64,000 nt of DNA from Cohnella sp. CFH 77786. GTDB lineage: Bacteria; Bacillota; Bacilli; Paenibacillales; Paenibacillaceae. The notes beneath the pieces were generated by a model, which was not told the DNA's origin, did not search any database, and was given only the letters and a program-made list of their open reading frames with translations. Below are positions 35,548 through 45,270 of the stretch, in pieces. Both the position numbers and the translations under genes were made by a program. The number at the start of each line of letters is the position of its first letter. Positions within the stretch are counted from its first letter, which is position 1. The DNA is taken from contig NZ_WJIB01000013.1 of the NCBI RefSeq assembly GCF_019400745.1, positions 1-64,000 on the forward strand, given 5' to 3'.

Positions 35548-36105
35548 CTACCCGATACGGTCGACCGTCCCCAACCACTCCGAACGCAGAAGCCCCATCA
35601 CGATCACATCGACGTAGCGGCCGTTTTTGTACTGCTTCTCCCGAAGCCTGCCTTCCTCCCGGAAACCGCAAGCGAGGTAACACCTGCGCGCCCGTTCGTT
35701 ATAATCGTACACCTCGAGCTCCAGGCGGTTCAGATTCAGCTCCAGGAACGCGAAGCGGATGAGCAGCCCCAGTGCCTCCTTCCCGTAGCCCTTCCCCAGA
35801 TTGTCCGACGAAGCGATGACGATTCCGATCGAGCCGACGCGGTTCTTCCAGTCGATCCGGTCGAGGTTCGCTTGGCCGAGATAAGCTTCCGTAACCGGGT
35901 CCGCGATCACGAACCCCCTGCTTTCCGATTGGCCCCCGAGCATATCTTCCAGAAACTGTTCCGACGCCTGCAGCGGATGCGGATACAGGAAAATGTCGGA
36001 CAAGTGGCATGCGATATCCGGATCGTTCACCCACCTCCTCATCGGCTCGAGATCGTCCGCTCGGTATTCCCGCAGCATGATTCGGTATCCGTATAACCTC
36101 GGCAT
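35548..36105 (-). CDS. GNAT acetyltransferase, RimJ/RimL type
   Basis: 185 residues of the acetyltransf_3 group: LREYRADDLEPMRRWVNDPDI near the start, the acetyl-CoA motif GIVIASSDNLGKGYGKEALGLLIRFAF and the late NERARRCYLACGFREEGRLR. It acetylates an amino group of an unknown substrate, as do ribosomal-protein and antibiotic acetyltransferases of this type. ATG at 36105 one base past the stop of the HD gene, so translation is coupled. Confidence 0.88.
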   Translation of the reverse strand: MPRLYGYRIMLREYRADDLEPMRRWVNDPDIACHLSDIFLYPHPLQASEQFLEDMLGGQSESRGFVIADPVTEAYLGQANLDRIDWKNRVGSIGIVIASSDNLGKGYGKEALGLLIRFAFLELNLNRLELEVYDYNERARRCYLACGFREEGRLREKQYKNGRYVDVIVMGLLRSEWLGTVDRIG

Positions 36106-36106
36106 C

Positions 36107-36730
36107 TCAAACCCTCTTTCCTGCGCCGTCCTCCAGCAATATCCCCTTGTCGACCGCCTTGTCCAGCAACTCCATCGCGAAACGCCACAAGGGCGGACAG
36201 ATCGTTTCGACCGGAGCAATCCGGCGGATCACTTGCGAACGGACGATGCCGTTGCGTACCCAGCTGGCCCCGCCAGTATAATAGTTGTGCACGAGCGGCA
36301 GCAGCCGGTCGACCGCGTTCGCGAACCGCGCCTCCGCCGTCTCGCCGGCTTCGAATTCCCGCCACGCGCCGATCCATTCCTGGCGCTGATCCTCCGGCAG
36401 CAGCCCGAAAATCCGGCGTGCGGCCGCGTGCTCGCGTTCTTCCTTGTCTTCGTAGCCGACCGCATCGTACGCGAACGTATCGCCGGCATCGACCTCCACG
36501 ATGTCATGCAGCAGCAGCATACGGATCACGCGGTTTAGATCCGGGCGCGGCTCCGTCGTATATTCGTGCATCAGCATGGCGAACACCGCAATGTGCCAGC
36601 TGTGCTCGGCGGTATTCTCCCGACGGCTCCCGTCCATGATCAGCGATTGGCGCAGCACGCCCTTCAGCTTGTCGATCTCGGCGATAAATGCGATTTGTCC
36701 CGACAATCGGCTGTTGATCCAGTTTTCCAT
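36107..36730 (-). CDS. HD-domain phosphohydrolase, YfbR-like
   Basis: 207 residues with the HD_3 metal ligands in ENTAEHSWHIAVFAMLMHEY and LLLHDIVEVDAGD and a later Asp in ANAVDRLLPLVHNYY. Relatives are 5'-nucleotidases acting on deoxynucleoside monophosphates. The substrate here is inferred from family. The ATG at 36730 has AAGGAG nine bases upstream and is preferred over the longer frame. Confidence 0.85.
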   Translation of the reverse strand: MENWINSRLSGQIAFIAEIDKLKGVLRQSLIMDGSRRENTAEHSWHIAVFAMLMHEYTTEPRPDLNRVIRMLLLHDIVEVDAGDTFAYDAVGYEDKEEREHAAARRIFGLLPEDQRQEWIGAWREFEAGETAEARFANAVDRLLPLVHNYYTGGASWVRNGIVRSQVIRRIAPVETICPPLWRFAMELLDKAVDKGILLEDGAGKRV

Positions 36731-36800
36731 CCCAGCAGGCTCCTTCTCTTTATCCTTCTCCAAATTTCGCTTGTTTCCGTACGCGGCGGAGACGTGCTTC

Positions 36801-37763
36801 TTACCCCATTGTCCGAACTTGCTTCAACCAGTCTCCCGGCAATTGCACAGAACCTCTCGGAATCCGGGCCGTATGGAACGAAGAGATCAGCGCCGACGCG
36901 GGCACCGGCTCGGATTTGCCGAGCAGCCCGTACAACCAGCCGAGCAGGCCGACGATCGCTTCCGGCTTCACGCCCGATTCCCGCAGCGCCGATACCGCAA
37001 TGTCGCCATGCCGCTTGGCGAGGCGTTTGCCGTCCGGTCCGAGCACGAGCGGGGCGTGAGCGTACCGCGGCGCCGGTTCGCCCAGCGCTTCCGCCAGCAG
37101 CAGCTGCCGCGGCGTCGAATCGAGCAAGTCCCATCCTCTCAGCACGTCCGTAATGCCCATTGCGGCGTCGTCGACGACCACCGCCAATTGGTACCCGACG
37201 ATGCCGTCTGCCCGTTTGACGACGAAATCCCCGCCAGCCCCCGCGGGATATGCCATCGGTCCGGCCATTCCGTCCAAGAAGGCGACGGGCCTGTCCGGCA
37301 TCGCGAACCGGAGCGACGGCGTCTTCTCCGCTTCCCGCGCCATCCTCTCCCCTTCGCTCAGCTTGCGGCAAGTTCCCGGGTAGGCCGGACCTTCCGATTG
37401 CAGTCCGTGCGGCGCGTTTCCGACGGACAGCAGATCCGCCCGGCTGCAATAACATCGATACAGCAGTCCTGCCCGCTCCAGCTTGTCCAGCGCCTCCGCA
37501 TAACGGTCCCCGCGTTTACTCTGCTCATACGGGCCGCAAGGACCTCCGGCGTCCGGTCCTTCATCCCAGTCGAGGCCGAGCCAGCGCATGTCGTCCAGCG
37601 TCCGGGCCGCCCATTCCGGCTTGCAGCGCGGCTGATCCAAGTCCTCCATGCGGAGCACGATCTCTCCGCCCCTCGATCGGACTTGCAGCCAGGCGAGCAG
37701 CGCGGTTCCCGCGTTGCCCAGATGGAGCAGCCCGGACGGCGTAGGCGCGAATCGCCCCCGCAC
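36801..37763 (-). CDS. gluQRS: Glutamyl-Q tRNA(Asp) synthetase
   Basis: About 320 residues. A short class I glutamyl-tRNA synthetase paralogue without the anticodon-binding domain, which attaches glutamate to queuosine in tRNA-Asp. Class I HIGH motif as HLGN in [16 protein letters not shown], zinc ligands in [10 protein letters not shown] and YPGTCR, and the KMSKS equivalent KRLAKRHGD. The GTG at 37763 gives the usual RGRFAPSPTG-like start and has AAGGGGCGG before it. Confidence 0.92.
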   Translation of the reverse strand: MRGRFAPTPSGLLHLGNAGTALLAWLQVRSRGGEIVLRMEDLDQPRCKPEWAARTLDDMRWLGLDWDEGPDAGGPCGPYEQSKRGDRYAEALDKLERAGLLYRCYCSRADLLSVGNAPHGLQSEGPAYPGTCRKLSEGERMAREAEKTPSLRFAMPDRPVAFLDGMAGPMAYPAGAGGDFVVKRADGIVGYQLAVVVDDAAMGITDVLRGWDLLDSTPRQLLLAEALGEPAPRYAHAPLVLGPDGKRLAKRHGDIAVSALRESGVKPEAIVGLLGWLYGLLGKSEPVPASALISSFHTARIPRGSVQLPGDWLKQVRTMG

Positions 37764-38052
37764 ATTACCGCCCCTTCCCTCCAACTCCCGCAGCTCCCTT
37801 CCTTTTCGTTCCTCTTATAGGGTGTTTGACGGAGACAAACTCTCACTGCTATTGTAGCACGCGATTCATATTCCGTTCATAATCCTCCGGCATTCTGGAT
37901 GAAAGATGTTGCCGAAGTAGATTCGCAGGCCGAATTTCCGCATAATGGAAGGTATGGCGATACGTTTCGGAAATATCGGAAATGGACGCCTAGCAGCAGC
38001 TTCGGTACGCGGAACAACCCGTCCTTATCGAACAGTAGGAGGCGAAGGCAAC

Positions 38053-38727
38053 ATGACGAAAATACTGGTGGTCGACGACGATTCGCATATCCGCGAGCTC
38101 GTGTCCGTCTTCCTGTCCCGGGAAGGCTTCGAAGTGGAGCAGGCCGAAGACGGACTGCAGGCGCTGAAATCGATGGAGCGCAGTCCCGCCGAGTTGGTCG
38201 TCATGGATATCATGATGCCGAAAATGGACGGCTGGGAGCTGTGCGCGGAGCTGCGCGACCGGTACGACATTCCCCTGCTCATGCTGACGGCCAAGGGCGA
38301 AACCTCGCAGAAGGTCAAAGGCTTCCGGCTCGGTACGGACGACTACCTCGTGAAACCCTTCGAGCCCGACGAATTGATCGCCCGCGTGAAGGCGCTGATG
38401 AAACGGTACAAAATCTCGATCTCCCAGAAGGTAACGATCGGCGGAATCCAACTGGACCGGCAGGCGTACGCGGTTGCGGCCGGCGACGAGCGCCTGACGC
38501 TCCCCCTGAAGGAATTCGAGCTGCTGTTCAAGCTGGCGAGCTACCCCGGCATCACGTTCGCGCGCGAGCAGCTGATCGAGCAGATCTGGGGCTACGATTA
38601 CGAAGGGGACGAACGCACCGTGGACGTACACATTAAACGGCTGAGAGAGCGGTTTCCCGACGAACGGTACGGGTTCCGGATCACGACGATCCGGGGGCTG
38701 GGCTATCGTTTGGAGATCACGGAATGA
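38053..38727 (+). CDS. OmpR/PhoB-family response regulator
   Basis: 224 residues: receiver (ILVVDDDSHIRELV, phospho-acceptor in LVVMDIMMPKMDGWEL, Lys in DDYLVKPF) and winged-helix DNA-binding domain (PLKEFELLFKLASYPG, DERTVDVHIKRLRERF, TIRGLGYRLE). ATG preceded by TAGGAGG. Its end overlaps the start of a histidine kinase gene (ATGA), its likely partner. Signal unknown. Confidence 0.93.
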   Translation: MTKILVVDDDSHIRELVSVFLSREGFEVEQAEDGLQALKSMERSPAELVVMDIMMPKMDGWELCAELRDRYDIPLLMLTAKGETSQKVKGFRLGTDDYLVKPFEPDELIARVKALMKRYKISISQKVTIGGIQLDRQAYAVAAGDERLTLPLKEFELLFKLASYPGITFAREQLIEQIWGYDYEGDERTVDVHIKRLRERFPDERYGFRITTIRGLGYRLEITE

Positions 38728-39947
38728 GCGGGCCGCTTGGATTCCTTCGCCGCTGGAGGCGGGAACGATGGGAACGGTTCGAGAACATTCTCACGTTCCA
38801 GGAGGAGTATTATCGGAACCGGCTGCAGAATGAACGGGACGGTAAACCGACCAGGATGACCCGCCCGTATCTGCGTTGGATCCTGTTCGGCATTGGCATG
38901 ATTCACGTCTCCATGCTCATCAATTATTTATTGGCGAACTGGATTATGTCGCTCATTTACGATACCTGGTTTCCCGATATGGGTTATCCGCTCGGCCGGC
39001 AGCTCCTGACCGCCTTCCTCATGACGAACCTGTTCGGAATCGGCATGATGCTCATCCGCCTTCGGTTCGATCCGGGCCGGCACCAGCTCAATCTTTTCAT
39101 GAACTGGATAGATGCGATGAGACGGATGGCCAAAGGGGATTTCAACGTCACGCTGGATTCCGATCCCCGCCGGATCGGGCAGATGGGCGTGCTCGTCCGA
39201 AGCTTTAACGAAATGGCCAACAAGCTAAGCGAAGTGGAGAAAATGCGCCAGGAGTTCATATCAAACGTCTCGCACGAATTCCAGTCTCCGCTCACCTCGA
39301 TCGGTGGATTCGCCAGGGCGCTGCGCAGCGATGACCTATCTCCGGAAACGCGCCAGCACTATCTGAGGATCATCGAACTCGAGTGCGCGCGTCTGTCCAA
39401 GCTGAGCGACAACCTGCTGAAGCTCACTTCGCTCGAATCGAAACAGCATCCGTTCGAGCCGAAGCCGTACCGCCTCGACCGGCAGCTGCGCCGAGCGATC
39501 CTCTCCTGCGAACCGCAATGGCAGTCGAAGAAACAAGAAATCGACGTGGAATTGCCGGATACGACGATCGTCGCGGACGAAGATCTGCTGAACCAAGTCT
39601 GGTTCAACCTGCTGCACAACGCCATTAAGTTCACGCCGGAGGGCGGAGCCGTCCGCATTGCGCTCGAAGAACGGGACGGCTGCATCCGCGTCGAGGTCGC
39701 CGACACCGGAATCGGCGTTTCGGAGGAGGATCTCCCCCATCTGTTCGAGCGGTTTTTCAAAGCGGACAAAGCCCGCAGCAGCGCGGCCGGGGGCAGCGGG
39801 CTAGGGCTGTCGATCGTCAAGAAAATCGTGGAGATGCACGGAGGCGAAGTAACGGCTCGAAGCCGTCCCGGCGAAGGAACGAATTTCCTCGTCACGCTGC
39901 CGCGAGAAACGCCCGGAGGCGATTCTTCGCAGCCTGCTAACCGATAA
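38724..39947 (+). CDS. Sensor histidine kinase with HAMP domain
   Basis: 407 residues: spans about 51-71 and 92-112 with only a short loop between them, a HAMP domain (about 113-170), phospho-acceptor His184 in VSHEFQSPLTSIGGF and an HATPase domain (NLLHNAIKFTPEGG, DTGIGVSEEDLPHLFERFF, GSGLGLSIVKK). The short outer loop suggests it senses within the membrane or through partners, like intramembrane-sensing kinases of Firmicutes. It forms an operon with the regulator just upstream. Confidence 0.93.
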   Translation: MSGPLGFLRRWRRERWERFENILTFQEEYYRNRLQNERDGKPTRMTRPYLRWILFGIGMIHVSMLINYLLANWIMSLIYDTWFPDMGYPLGRQLLTAFLMTNLFGIGMMLIRLRFDPGRHQLNLFMNWIDAMRRMAKGDFNVTLDSDPRRIGQMGVLVRSFNEMANKLSEVEKMRQEFISNVSHEFQSPLTSIGGFARALRSDDLSPETRQHYLRIIELECARLSKLSDNLLKLTSLESKQHPFEPKPYRLDRQLRRAILSCEPQWQSKKQEIDVELPDTTIVADEDLLNQVWFNLLHNAIKFTPEGGAVRIALEERDGCIRVEVADTGIGVSEEDLPHLFERFFKADKARSSAAGGSGLGLSIVKKIVEMHGGEVTARSRPGEGTNFLVTLPRETPGGDSSQPANR

Positions 39948-39991
39948 AGATAGAGACGAAACCGGAAGAAAATCTTAGCAGGAGGATTCCC

Positions 39992-42394
39992 ATGATCCGA
40001 TCGTTGCTTACAAAGCTCCTGCGCAGGGGGCACGCGAAGCCGCCGGAAGAAGAGACTTCCGGAGAAGTGTTCCGGCCGGAGGAAATGAACGCCCGCCTCC
40101 TTGCCATCACGGAATCCGCCCACGACATGATCGCCACATTCGACCTCCGGGGCAAAATCATGTATTTAAACCGTGCCGGGTATGAGCTGTTAGGCATCCG
40201 CGAGCTCACCGAGAAGAACGGTTACTTGGAACGATATATGTCCGTCCCGACGACGCTGCGGTTGGTCAAGGGGCTTCGCATTGCGCTTGAACAAGGCTAT
40301 TGGCAGGATGAATCGGAATGGATCGTGGAGGGGGGGAACATCCTCGCGACCTCCCAAACCGTCGTCGCCCATAAGCCGGAAGGCGCCGACGAGCCTTATT
40401 TCTCCACGATCGTGCGGGATATCACGGACCGCAAGGAAATTGAACGGCAGCTGCTGCTGGCGAAGCAAGCCGCCGATGAGGCCAATGAAGCGAAAAGCGC
40501 TTTTCTCGCCCGGATGAGCCACGAAATCCGCAACCCGCTGAACGGAATCGTCGGCTTGACCCACCTGCTGAAGCGATCCCCCTTGAACGACGTACAGAGG
40601 GACTATGTGCGGCAAATCGCCGTTTCGTCCAATAGTCTCCTTCATTTATTGAATGATCTGCTCGATTATTCCAAGCTCGAGGCGGACAAGCTGACGCTTC
40701 ACGCCGTCCCTTTCCGTCTGGACGATTGCCTGGAACGGTTAAGCGGCATGTTCGCGGTACTGCTCGGACCGAAACCGGTGGAGCTGGTCATCGCCGTCGA
40801 ACCCGGCGTCCCGGACATCTTGGTGGGAGATCACGCGCGGCTGGAACAGGTGCTGCTCAACCTGGCGGGTAACGCGATCAAATTCACGGAGACGGGCTGC
40901 ATCTCGCTCGAAATCGGCGTCGTGGAATGCGACCCGACAACGGTCAAGCTTCGGTTCGCGATCGCCGATACCGGGATCGGCATGAAGCCTGAGCAGTTGG
41001 AACACCTGTTCCAACCGTTCGTTCAGGCGGGCGAAGGAACGAGCCGATCCTGTGGAGGAACGGGGCTTGGACTCGTGATATGCCGAAGCTTGATCGAACG
41101 GATGGGCGGCCAAGGAATTGAAGTGGTCAGCCGATACGGCGCAGGAAGCACTTTCGCATTCGAGCTCCCCTTCCGTATCGAGGTTGCCGACTGGCTGTCC
41201 GAATCGCTGTCTGCCGGCTTGAAAGTACTCGTGCTGGAGGACAGCCCTGTCATGAGGGATCATTGGTTGTCGACGCTCATGCGAATGGGTTGCCAGGCGG
41301 AAGCGGTTGCGGATTGGGACTCTGCCGAAAGGCTTCTATCCGAGCAGAATTGGGATGTCTGGATCGCGGATATGGAGTGCGGAGACATGCACGGCGAAGA
41401 AACATGGGACAAATGGAAGAAGACAGCCGACAGGCGCGGAACCGCTATTCTTTGCAGCACCACATTGCCCGGTCGGGACGCTTTGCTATCGTTATCCGAG
41501 GCGAGCAGACCGGACGGTTTCCTGATCAAACCCGCCGTTCGCCAGCAGATCGTTCATGCGCTGCAAGGGCTGCTGGACCGCCGTTCAGCCTCCGTCCCTC
41601 CCGCTATCCCCCAAGAGAGCGCCGCTCTTCCCCGATTAAGCGGCCGGGTGCTGTTGGTGGAGGATAACGAGATCAACCGGGTCGTACTGACGAAAATGCT
41701 GGAAGACGCCGGCCTGACGGTGCATGCGGAATCGGATGGTCAGCAAGCGCTGCGGAAGTTGACGGAGCTTCCGTTCCGACTGGTTTTGCTCGATTTGCAC
41801 CTGCCCGGCATGGACGGCTTCGAGATCGCTTCGCGCATCCGCGCCGACGGCAGGTGGCATGCCCTTCCCGTCATCGCCGTGACCGGACAAGACGTCGAAG
41901 GCTGGCGCAACGTATGCCGGATCGCCGGGATGAACGACTTGCTTCGGAAGCCGGTGCATCCGGAAGAATTGTTCCGTACCTTATCCCATTGGCTCTCTTC
42001 GGGGTTGCAAACGGCGGCGTCTTCCGTGAACGGACCCGAGGCCGCTTGGCCCGATACGGAAGAACTCGACATTCCCCTTGCCTTGCACCGGCTTGACGGG
42101 AAGACAAGCCTCTACTTGCAGCTGCTCGAACGGTTTCGACAGGAATACGCCGACTTGGCAACCCAGTTGGACGCGTGGTCGGATGAGGACGCCAAAGGTC
42201 CGCAGCGTCTGCTCCACTCGTTCCGCGGCGCGGCAACGCACCTGGGGGCGATGCCCGTCGCCCGGGTAGCGTTGGCGTTAGAAGAAGCTTACCGGCTAGG
42301 CCGGCCTTCGACGGAGCTGATTCGTGCGTTGGAAGCCCGCTTACGCTGCCTCATGGATATCATCGAAGGAATAATCAACCAAAAAAGACGTTAG
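39992..42394 (+). CDS. Hybrid sensor kinase with two receivers and an HPt domain
   Basis: 800 residues, no membrane span. Order: PAS (about 35-150), HisKA with His177 in MSHEIRNPLNGIVGL, HATPase (about 225-395), receiver 1 (about 405-525, atypical around LEDSPVMRD and IADMECGDM), receiver 2 (about 555-675; VEDNEINRVVL, LLDLHLPGMDGFE) and a C-terminal HPt module whose His stands in LLHSFRGAATHLGA. This is a complete phosphorelay in one cytoplasmic protein. Receiver 1 lacks several usual residues and may be structural. The output may be the OmpR-type regulator encoded next. Confidence 0.9.
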   Translation: MIRSLLTKLLRRGHAKPPEEETSGEVFRPEEMNARLLAITESAHDMIATFDLRGKIMYLNRAGYELLGIRELTEKNGYLERYMSVPTTLRLVKGLRIALEQGYWQDESEWIVEGGNILATSQTVVAHKPEGADEPYFSTIVRDITDRKEIERQLLLAKQAADEANEAKSAFLARMSHEIRNPLNGIVGLTHLLKRSPLNDVQRDYVRQIAVSSNSLLHLLNDLLDYSKLEADKLTLHAVPFRLDDCLERLSGMFAVLLGPKPVELVIAVEPGVPDILVGDHARLEQVLLNLAGNAIKFTETGCISLEIGVVECDPTTVKLRFAIADTGIGMKPEQLEHLFQPFVQAGEGTSRSCGGTGLGLVICRSLIERMGGQGIEVVSRYGAGSTFAFELPFRIEVADWLSESLSAGLKVLVLEDSPVMRDHWLSTLMRMGCQAEAVADWDSAERLLSEQNWDVWIADMECGDMHGEETWDKWKKTADRRGTAILCSTTLPGRDALLSLSEASRPDGFLIKPAVRQQIVHALQGLLDRRSASVPPAIPQESAALPRLSGRVLLVEDNEINRVVLTKMLEDAGLTVHAESDGQQALRKLTELPFRLVLLDLHLPGMDGFEIASRIRADGRWHALPVIAVTGQDVEGWRNVCRIAGMNDLLRKPVHPEELFRTLSHWLSSGLQTAASSVNGPEAAWPDTEELDIPLALHRLDGKTSLYLQLLERFRQEYADLATQLDAWSDEDAKGPQRLLHSFRGAATHLGAMPVARVALALEEAYRLGRPSTELIRALEARLRCLMDIIEGIINQKRR

Positions 42395-42420
42395 ACGAAC
42401 GATTATCAAAAAGATATAAT
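42391..42420 (+). promoter_or_regulatory. Candidate sigma-A promoter before the second regulator
   Basis: TTAGAC, 18 bases, TATAAT, starting inside the last codons of the hybrid kinase gene. The -10 box is perfect; the -35 is weak. It would allow the regulator and the following c-di-GMP protein to be expressed apart from the kinase. Confidence 0.5.
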
Positions 42421-42477
42421 AGTTTTGTAGGCAAAATGTTAGCAAAGTGTGAGATTCTTAAACACCTAAGGGAAATG

Positions 42478-43194
42478 GTGATCGTTTTGGCGAGGATACT
42501 CGTAATTGAAGATGACCAAATCATCGGCGAGATGCTCACCCTGTACTTGACGGAAGAACAGTTTACGGTTCAGCGCGTGGAGACCGCCCGGGACGGATTT
42601 CAAGCGCTTTTTTCTTTTCGGCCCGACGTCATCCTGCTCGATCTCGTGCTTCCGGATTCCCAGGGTACCGAAATGTGCGCGGAATTCCGCCGCCATACGG
42701 ACATTCCTCTGATCGTGATTTCGATGAAGACCGGCGTTACCGACCGGATTCAGGCGATCAGTGCGGGTGCCGACGACTACCTGGTCAAACCGTTCAGCAT
42801 GCAAGAGCTCAAAGCAAGAATCGGCGCGGTCCTGCGGCGCGCTCAGATTTCGTCTACCCTTGCCGCGTGGCGGGACGAAGCCGCCGCAACCGCCGAGTCG
42901 GTCGTCAGGACAGGCATCACCCTCGATCTCGAACGGCGCGCGCTGCTCAAGGACGGCCGCGCGATCGAAACGACGTTTTCCGAGTTCGAAATCATGAAGC
43001 ACTTCGTCGAGCGTCCCGGCAAGGTATACACCCGGGAAGAGCTCATCAATGCGGTGCGAGGGATCGATTCGTTCGTGAACGACCGGGCGATCGACGTCCA
43101 CGTGACGAATTTGCGCCGCAAGCTGGAAGATAACCCGAAACAGCCGCAGCACATCAAAACCGTTTGGGGTGTCGGGTACAAGTTTATCCGCTGA
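42478..43194 (+). CDS. OmpR/PhoB-family response regulator
   Basis: About 238 residues: receiver (RILVIEDDQIIGEMLTLYL, phospho-acceptor in VILLDLVLPDSQG, DDYLVKPFSM) and winged helix (TFSEFEIMKHFVERPGKVYTREEL, NDRAIDVHVTNLRRKL, TVWGVGYKF). Several starts are possible. The GTG at 42478 follows AAGGGA with short spacing; an ATG at 42475 and a TTG at 42487 are alternatives. No dedicated kinase follows, so the hybrid kinase before it is the likely phosphate donor. Confidence 0.9.
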   Translation: MIVLARILVIEDDQIIGEMLTLYLTEEQFTVQRVETARDGFQALFSFRPDVILLDLVLPDSQGTEMCAEFRRHTDIPLIVISMKTGVTDRIQAISAGADDYLVKPFSMQELKARIGAVLRRAQISSTLAAWRDEAAATAESVVRTGITLDLERRALLKDGRAIETTFSEFEIMKHFVERPGKVYTREELINAVRGIDSFVNDRAIDVHVTNLRRKLEDNPKQPQHIKTVWGVGYKFIR

Positions 43195-43310
43195 ACGGTC
43201 CCTGTCAAAAAGGACTTTTCCATTTCCATCCCCTTCGTCCGATTCGGCCATTAACAACTCTCCTCTAACTTTCTAAATCTTTGCGATGTACAATCACGGT
43301 GGACCCAGAG

Positions 43311-45233
43311 ATGGAGGGATTGCCGCTCAACATGATCCACATGCCGAATCTGCTTCAGAACATCGCCAATACGATCGTATTTATTATGCTGGTCAACCGA
43401 ATCTATATCTCCATTATTCGTTGGAGCGCCGTGCGCCAATATTTTGTGATCGGGATTCTGTTCGGCGCCGCCGGGCTTATTTCCATGAATATGCCGATCC
43501 ACGTCGGAGACGGCATAATCGTGGACCTGAAGGCCGTCTTGGCCGGGATGTCCGGGCTTCTCGGCGGACCGGTTTCCGCCGCGCTCACCTTCCTTCTGGT
43601 CGGGTCTTACCGGGTTTATCTGGGCGGGATCGGCATGGTACCCGGTCTGGTATGTATAGCGGCAGCCGCTCTAGCCGGCTCGTTCCTGCATGTGTTTATC
43701 AATAAGAAACCCGTGAACTTGCGTCGGATGTGGTGGGTACCCATACTGCTCGGGCTGTTTATCGTGCTGGTCCAAATGTCCACGACCCTTATGTTTCCTT
43801 CGCATATCCGCAACGATTTGATACGGGAATTCACGGTTCCGCTCTTGATCGTCTATCCGTTGTCGGCCGTCGTTTTCCATTATTTCATAACCGTCGAATG
43901 GGTCCGATACCGCGATACCTTGATCGACCGGATCACCCAGCTTCCGCGGTATGAACGCATGCAAGGCAAATGGGAGCGGATGATCAAGCAACGGCAGCCT
44001 TTCGCCTTGGTGATCCTGAACGTGGAGCGGCTGCGGACGGTGAACGATATGTACGGTATTCAGGCCGGCAATGATCTGCTGCGGGAATGCGGAGGGCGGT
44101 TAACCGACCATCTGCCGACCGGCGGACTCGTCTGCCGGCTAGACGGTCACGATTTCGCCGTATCGCTTCCTTTTTTCGACACGGTGCAAGCGTCGATCTG
44201 GATCACGGAAACGAAAGAGAAACTATCCGCGCCCTATTGGCTGGAAGGAAGTCCTTGCTCGGTCACCTTCGGTACGGGACTCGCCCTCTATGAAGGCGGC
44301 GACGCGTCGCTGGAGGATTTGTTTCTGCAGGCCGAAACGGCACTCCGCCATGCCATGGACAGCGGAATGAACCAGACCGTTTCTTACGAGTCCCGGTTAA
44401 CCGAACAGATCCGTTACCGTACCCGTCTGGAGAAAGATTTGGGATTCGCGCTGGAACGTGGGCAGTTCCATCTCAGCTACCAGCCCCAGTTCGAACTGGA
44501 AACCGGGAAGCTGAGAGGATTCGAAGCGTTGCTCCGGTGGAGCCACCCGGATTGGGGTCCGATCTCCCCCGCCGAGTTCATTCCCTTGGCTGAACAAACC
44601 CGTTTGATCATTCCGATCGGCGATTGGGTGCTGAAGACCGCCTGCGACATGGCCATGAAGCTGAATCTGAACGGTACCGGCGTCACGATGGCGGTTAACG
44701 TCTCCGCAGTGCAGTTGCTGGAACCGGATTTTCCCAATCAAGTCTCCGTTACCCTGCTGAACAGCGGGCTAAATGGCGACCTGCTGGAGCTGGAACTGAC
44801 TGAAAGCACAATGGTTCAGTCCTTCGAGAAAGCGGCCGATCAGCTTCAAAGGCTGAAGGAATGCGGCGTTCGCCTGGCGCTCGACGATTTCGGCGTCGGT
44901 TACTCATCGCTCAGCTACTTGCGCCGTCTGCCGTTCGACCTGATCAAAATCGATCGAAGCTTCATCGAAGATATCGGCCGAAGCCACGACGACCGGATGA
45001 CCAAGTCGATTATCGATTGGGTAAGAGAGTTGCGCTACGGAATCGTGGCGGAAGGTCTGGAATCGTACGATCAGCTGTATTGGTTGAAACAGTGGAAATG
45101 CGACATCGCGCAAGGCTTCCTGTTCAGCAAACCCATGCCGGAGGACGACCTGCTCCAATATTTGCGCCAATTGATGCCGTTCCCCCTCCCCGGCCACGGT
45201 TCCGACACGGGCGGGATGCCGTCAACACTATGA
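43311..45233 (+). CDS. 5TM-LytS / degenerate GGDEF / EAL protein
   Basis: About 640 residues. Five to six N-terminal spans form a 5TMR-LYT sensor (NIANTIVFIMLVNRIY, PVSAALTFLLVGSYRVYLGGIG). The GGDEF domain reads CRLDGHDFAVSLP, so the catalytic GGDEF is DGHDF and cyclase activity is unlikely. The EAL domain is intact (FEALLRW, DDFGVGYSSLSYLRRLPFDLIKID, AEGLES, QGFLFSKP), so c-di-GMP phosphodiesterase activity is expected, perhaps tuned by the inert GGDEF domain. The ATG at 43332, 13 bases after GGAGGG, is an alternative start. Confidence 0.88.
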   Translation: MEGLPLNMIHMPNLLQNIANTIVFIMLVNRIYISIIRWSAVRQYFVIGILFGAAGLISMNMPIHVGDGIIVDLKAVLAGMSGLLGGPVSAALTFLLVGSYRVYLGGIGMVPGLVCIAAAALAGSFLHVFINKKPVNLRRMWWVPILLGLFIVLVQMSTTLMFPSHIRNDLIREFTVPLLIVYPLSAVVFHYFITVEWVRYRDTLIDRITQLPRYERMQGKWERMIKQRQPFALVILNVERLRTVNDMYGIQAGNDLLRECGGRLTDHLPTGGLVCRLDGHDFAVSLPFFDTVQASIWITETKEKLSAPYWLEGSPCSVTFGTGLALYEGGDASLEDLFLQAETALRHAMDSGMNQTVSYESRLTEQIRYRTRLEKDLGFALERGQFHLSYQPQFELETGKLRGFEALLRWSHPDWGPISPAEFIPLAEQTRLIIPIGDWVLKTACDMAMKLNLNGTGVTMAVNVSAVQLLEPDFPNQVSVTLLNSGLNGDLLELELTESTMVQSFEKAADQLQRLKECGVRLALDDFGVGYSSLSYLRRLPFDLIKIDRSFIEDIGRSHDDRMTKSIIDWVRELRYGIVAEGLESYDQLYWLKQWKCDIAQGFLFSKPMPEDDLLQYLRQLMPFPLPGHGSDTGGMPSTL

Positions 45234-45237
45234 AATC

Positions 45238-45270
45238 GAGGTCCTCGGATGTCGCGGCTCCAAGGACCTC
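45238..45270. terminator. Hairpin between convergent EAL and NUDIX genes
   Basis: Arms GAGGTCCT and AGGACCTC with two more G-C pairs inside a long loop, placed exactly between the ends of two converging genes. There is no strong U-tract on either strand, so termination efficiency is uncertain. Confidence 0.45.
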
